64,000 nucleotides of DNA from Bradyrhizobium jicamae. GTDB taxonomy: Bacteria; Pseudomonadota; Alphaproteobacteria; Rhizobiales; Xanthobacteraceae. Of this stretch, positions 62,042 through 64,000 are shown one piece after another. Every line of letters starts with the position of its first letter. Positions within the stretch are counted from its first letter, which is position 1. The translations under genes were made by a program, and so were the position numbers. The stretch spans positions 28,991-92,990 of the forward strand of contig NZ_JAFCJX010000034.1 of assembly GCF_018130695.1 (NCBI RefSeq). Direction: 5' to 3'. The notes under the pieces are model-generated. The model made no database searches. It was not told where the DNA came from and was given only the letters and a program-made list of their open reading frames with translations.

Positions 62042-63046
62042 TCACTTCTTCACCTTGCTCGCATCCATCTTGATGCCGGTATCCAGCATCTTCGTCGAGA
62101 ACGCCGTGCCGACATCGAACGGCTTCTCCATGCCGAGATAGGTCTGCACCAGCTCGTAGTCCTTCTTCATCCTATCAGGCTCGATCCAGCCGAGCGCCCT
62201 GGTCGTGGTGAATTCATCGGTCATCAGGAACTTGATGCGCTCCCACTGCCGCTCCTGGTTTTCCTTGTCGAGACCGGAGGCATTGTCGAGCAGCGCCTTC
62301 AAGCACGGCGCGACGTCGGCAACGCAGGCGGCGTAGGCCTTCTGGCTGACCTTGACGAAGTCCTCGACCAGCTTCGGGTTCCTTTGCAGATAGGCGCCGT
62401 TGACGATCAGCGAATTGCCGTAGGGATTGAGCCCGATGTCCTTCCAGTTGATGTAACCAAGGTCGGCGCCGAACTCGATCACTTTCAGATCATGCTCGTT
62501 GTAGAAGTCGCTGATGATGTCGACCGTGTGGCTTTTCAGCGCCGCGATCTTTGCGGTCGGGCCGACATTGACGAAGTTGACAGCGTCGGGCGCGATGCCG
62601 GCCGCTTTCGCAAAGGCCGGCCACATCACGCGCGAGGCATCGCCCGGCGGGTTGCCGATCTTGTGGCCCGGAAAATCCTTCGGGCCGTTCACGCCGTAGC
62701 TCTTGAGCCAGTAGAAAGTCTGGCCGGTGTTGGCGTAGATGCTCATCAGCGCCACCACGTCGGCGCCCTTGCTCCTGGCGACCAGCATGGTGGCAAGGTC
62801 GGCGATGCCGAACGGCGAGCCGCCGGAGCCGACCTTCAGCGAGGAGACGCCCGAGCCCTTGCCGACCTCGATGGTCAGATCGATGCCGGCCTTCTCGTAC
62901 CAGCCCTGGGCCTTCGCGTAATAGAACGGCGAATGATCCGCGGTCGGCGTCCAGTTCAGGATCAAATTGACGGCTTCGCCGGCCATTGTTGGCGCCGACG
63001 GCAATGCAAGCGCGAGCGCCAGAGCGGCAACCTTCAAACCCTTCAT
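62042..63046 (-). CDS. NMT1/THI5-type ABC substrate-binding protein
   Basis: A 334-residue periplasmic protein. A Sec signal (VAALALALALPSAPTMAG) precedes NLILNWTPTADHSPFYYAKA and GKGSGVSSLKVGSGGSPFGI, typical of the NMT1/SsuA/ThiY group that binds pyrimidine, sulfonate or aromatic acids. Permease and ATPase genes are absent on either side. AAGGAG fixes the start. It is divergent from the TetR gene, 99 bp between starts. Confidence 0.9.
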   Translation of the reverse strand: MKGLKVAALALALALPSAPTMAGEAVNLILNWTPTADHSPFYYAKAQGWYEKAGIDLTIEVGKGSGVSSLKVGSGGSPFGIADLATMLVARSKGADVVALMSIYANTGQTFYWLKSYGVNGPKDFPGHKIGNPPGDASRVMWPAFAKAAGIAPDAVNFVNVGPTAKIAALKSHTVDIISDFYNEHDLKVIEFGADLGYINWKDIGLNPYGNSLIVNGAYLQRNPKLVEDFVKVSQKAYAACVADVAPCLKALLDNASGLDKENQERQWERIKFLMTDEFTTTRALGWIEPDRMKKDYELVQTYLGMEKPFDVGTAFSTKMLDTGIKMDASKVKK

Positions 63047-63145
63047 GGCAATCTCCTTCGGCTGCAAGGCGGCCTTGTCGACACCTGCGCGTGAGGCTAC
63101 CAATGCAACAGACGACGAGACCGATTGTCAACTGTTTGGTTGGAA

Positions 63146-63805
63146 ATGCCCAAGAGATCCGCCCCTGGACGTTCGAATGAGACCAAGCCGCAGCGGCGCG
63201 ATCCCGTCGCCACGCAACAGAAGCTGTTGACCGCGGCGCGGCGCGAGTTCGCCGAAAACGGACTGGCCGGCGCCCGGGTCGACGAGATCGCGGCCCGCGC
63301 CGGCGTCAACAAGCAGCTGGTCTATCACTACTTCGGCGACAAGGACGCGCTGTATCTGGCGGTGCTCGAATGGGTCTACGAGGAGATCCGCGCCCAGGAA
63401 CGCAAGCTCAACCTGGAAGGCCTGCCGCCGGAGCAGGCGATCAAGACGCTGATCGAGGCCTCCTTCGACCACCTCGCGGCGCACCCCGATTTCATCGTAC
63501 TCTTGAACGACGAGAACCGCGGCGGCGCCCGCCATGTGCGCGGCTCCCGCAAGCTCGAAGCCATGCACTCGCCGCTGGTCAGCATGGTCTCGAAAATCCT
63601 CGGCGAAGGCGTGCGCGCCGGGACGTTCCGCAAGGGGATCAATCCGGTTCACCTCTACATCTCGATCGCGGGCTTGAGCTATTTCTTCTTCTCCAACACG
63701 CCGACGCTGTCGGCGATCTTCGGCAAGGACCTGTCGAGCGCGAACGAGAAGCGGGCGCGGCGGAAGCATGTGGTGGATCTGGTGATGCAGTCGCTGCGGC
63801 CGTAG
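63146..63805 (+). CDS. TetR-family transcriptional regulator
   Basis: A 219-residue regulator. The helix-turn-helix (about 25-65) reads LAGARVDEIAARAGVNKQLV then YHYFGDKDALYLAVLEWVYE. The ligand domain (about 75-215) is of the TetR_C type seen with RutR-like pyrimidine regulators. The ATG was chosen; an upstream TTG is less likely. It is divergent from the binding-protein gene; an imperfect inverted pair CCAATGCAACAG / CTGTTTGGTTGG (63100-63143) between them could be the operator. Confidence 0.9.
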   Translation: MPKRSAPGRSNETKPQRRDPVATQQKLLTAARREFAENGLAGARVDEIAARAGVNKQLVYHYFGDKDALYLAVLEWVYEEIRAQERKLNLEGLPPEQAIKTLIEASFDHLAAHPDFIVLLNDENRGGARHVRGSRKLEAMHSPLVSMVSKILGEGVRAGTFRKGINPVHLYISIAGLSYFFFSNTPTLSAIFGKDLSSANEKRARRKHVVDLVMQSLRP

Positions 63806-63828
63806 TGGACGAGAGGCACGCCGCATCC

Positions 63829-63932
63829 TCGTCGTCCTGGCGAAAGCCAGGACCCATTACCCCGACTGCCGATAGGTGAAAAACGCTGGGGCCAAAGCTC
63901 GTCTCATCGATGATTCGGTGGTTATGGGTCCC
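63829..63932. repeat. REP inverted pair truncated by an insertion
   Basis: The left arm (GTCGTCCTGGCGAAAGCCAG and GACCCATTAC) is complete. The right arm starts as expected (GTTATGGGTCC) but then breaks off where the IS30-type sequence begins, so the rest of the arm should lie past the insertion. Confidence 0.7.
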
Positions 63933-63951
63933 CTGAGTTCACAAACGAAGT

Positions 63952-63977
63952 GCAACACTTCCGACTGGAGGTGTTGC
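63952..63977 (+). promoter_or_regulatory. Hairpin hiding the transposase ribosome site
   Basis: GCAACACTTCC and GGAGGTGTTGC pair over 11 bp (one G-U) with loop GACT. The right arm contains the Shine-Dalgarno GGAGG of the transposase gene, so read-through transcripts from outside would be poorly translated. Confidence 0.65.
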
Positions 63978-63978
63978 C

Positions 63979-64000
63979 ATGGGGCGGACTTACAAGCAGC
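63979..64000 (+). CDS. IS30-family transposase, first seven codons
   Basis: The frame begins MGRTYKQ, the usual opening of IS30-family transposases of this group, and runs off the window. GGAGG lies 8 bases upstream in a hairpin. With only seven residues the call depends on the opening motif and on the terminal repeat. Confidence 0.65.

Larger units (their letters stand above)
63933..64000 (+). mobile_element. IS30-family insertion sequence, left end
   Basis: The segment starting TGAGTTCACAAACGAAGTGC resembles the terminal inverted repeat of IS30-type elements, and a transposase start follows. The element continues past the window, so its right end and target duplication cannot be checked. 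Confidence 0.65.

Overview
The window looks like a chromosomal segment of Bradyrhizobium or a close relative in the Nitrobacteraceae. The evidence is uniformly high GC with strong GC3 bias, an EcfG-type and a sigma54-type promoter, many Bug/ABC transport systems, and intergenic palindromes of types I associate with that group. About 50 protein genes are well supported. No rRNA, tRNA or CRISPR array was seen. The genus assignment rests on sequence style and recalled families, not on a search.

Layout. 0-16 kb: start of an exported B3-type metallo-beta-lactamase-like gene, an aldehyde dehydrogenase, a double-repeat (HAF + VCBS/FG-GAP) protein, a divergent transketolase-like/Lrp pair, then catabolic enzymes (FAH-family hydrolase, two oxidoreductases, a second aldehyde dehydrogenase) with a ModE-like regulator divergent from the last. 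16-20 kb: a nitrate-type ABC importer (nrtA-nrtB-nrtD) followed by a single-domain haemoglobin. 20-25.5 kb: intradiol dioxygenase, serine hydrolase, HWE histidine kinase and dctA behind a near-perfect sigma54 promoter. 25.5-31.9 kb: a PraR-like regulator, FAD monooxygenase, Bug-type binding protein and three small proteins, including a 53-residue membrane protein. 31-40 kb: one minus-strand block of CoA-transferase, a five-gene peptide-type ABC importer, zinc alcohol dehydrogenase and an isopropylmalate-dehydrogenase-like enzyme.

40-52 kb: glycogen synthase, methyltransferase, then a block around a LysR regulator: patatin, DUF2798, peroxiredoxin, small exported protein, DUF302 protein, disulfide oxidoreductase, cupin and two MFS carriers. 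Three LysR-type boxes of the form GATAGS-N5-GCTATC occur in the promoter regions of this block and nowhere else that I noticed. I propose it as a local redox/envelope-stress regulon, and it is the best candidate here for an undescribed system.

52-64 kb: glycogen debranching-type enzyme, ABC exporter, an EcfG-promoted glycosyltransferase, alkylsulfatase-like hydrolase, Baeyer-Villiger-type monooxygenase, and an NMT1-type binding protein divergent from a TetR regulator. The window ends inside the left end of an IS30-family element that appears to have landed in a palindromic repeat.

Intergenic space is rich in repeats: five copies of a 49-bp GAGCATGATC palindrome, and several long inverted pairs built from smaller hairpins.
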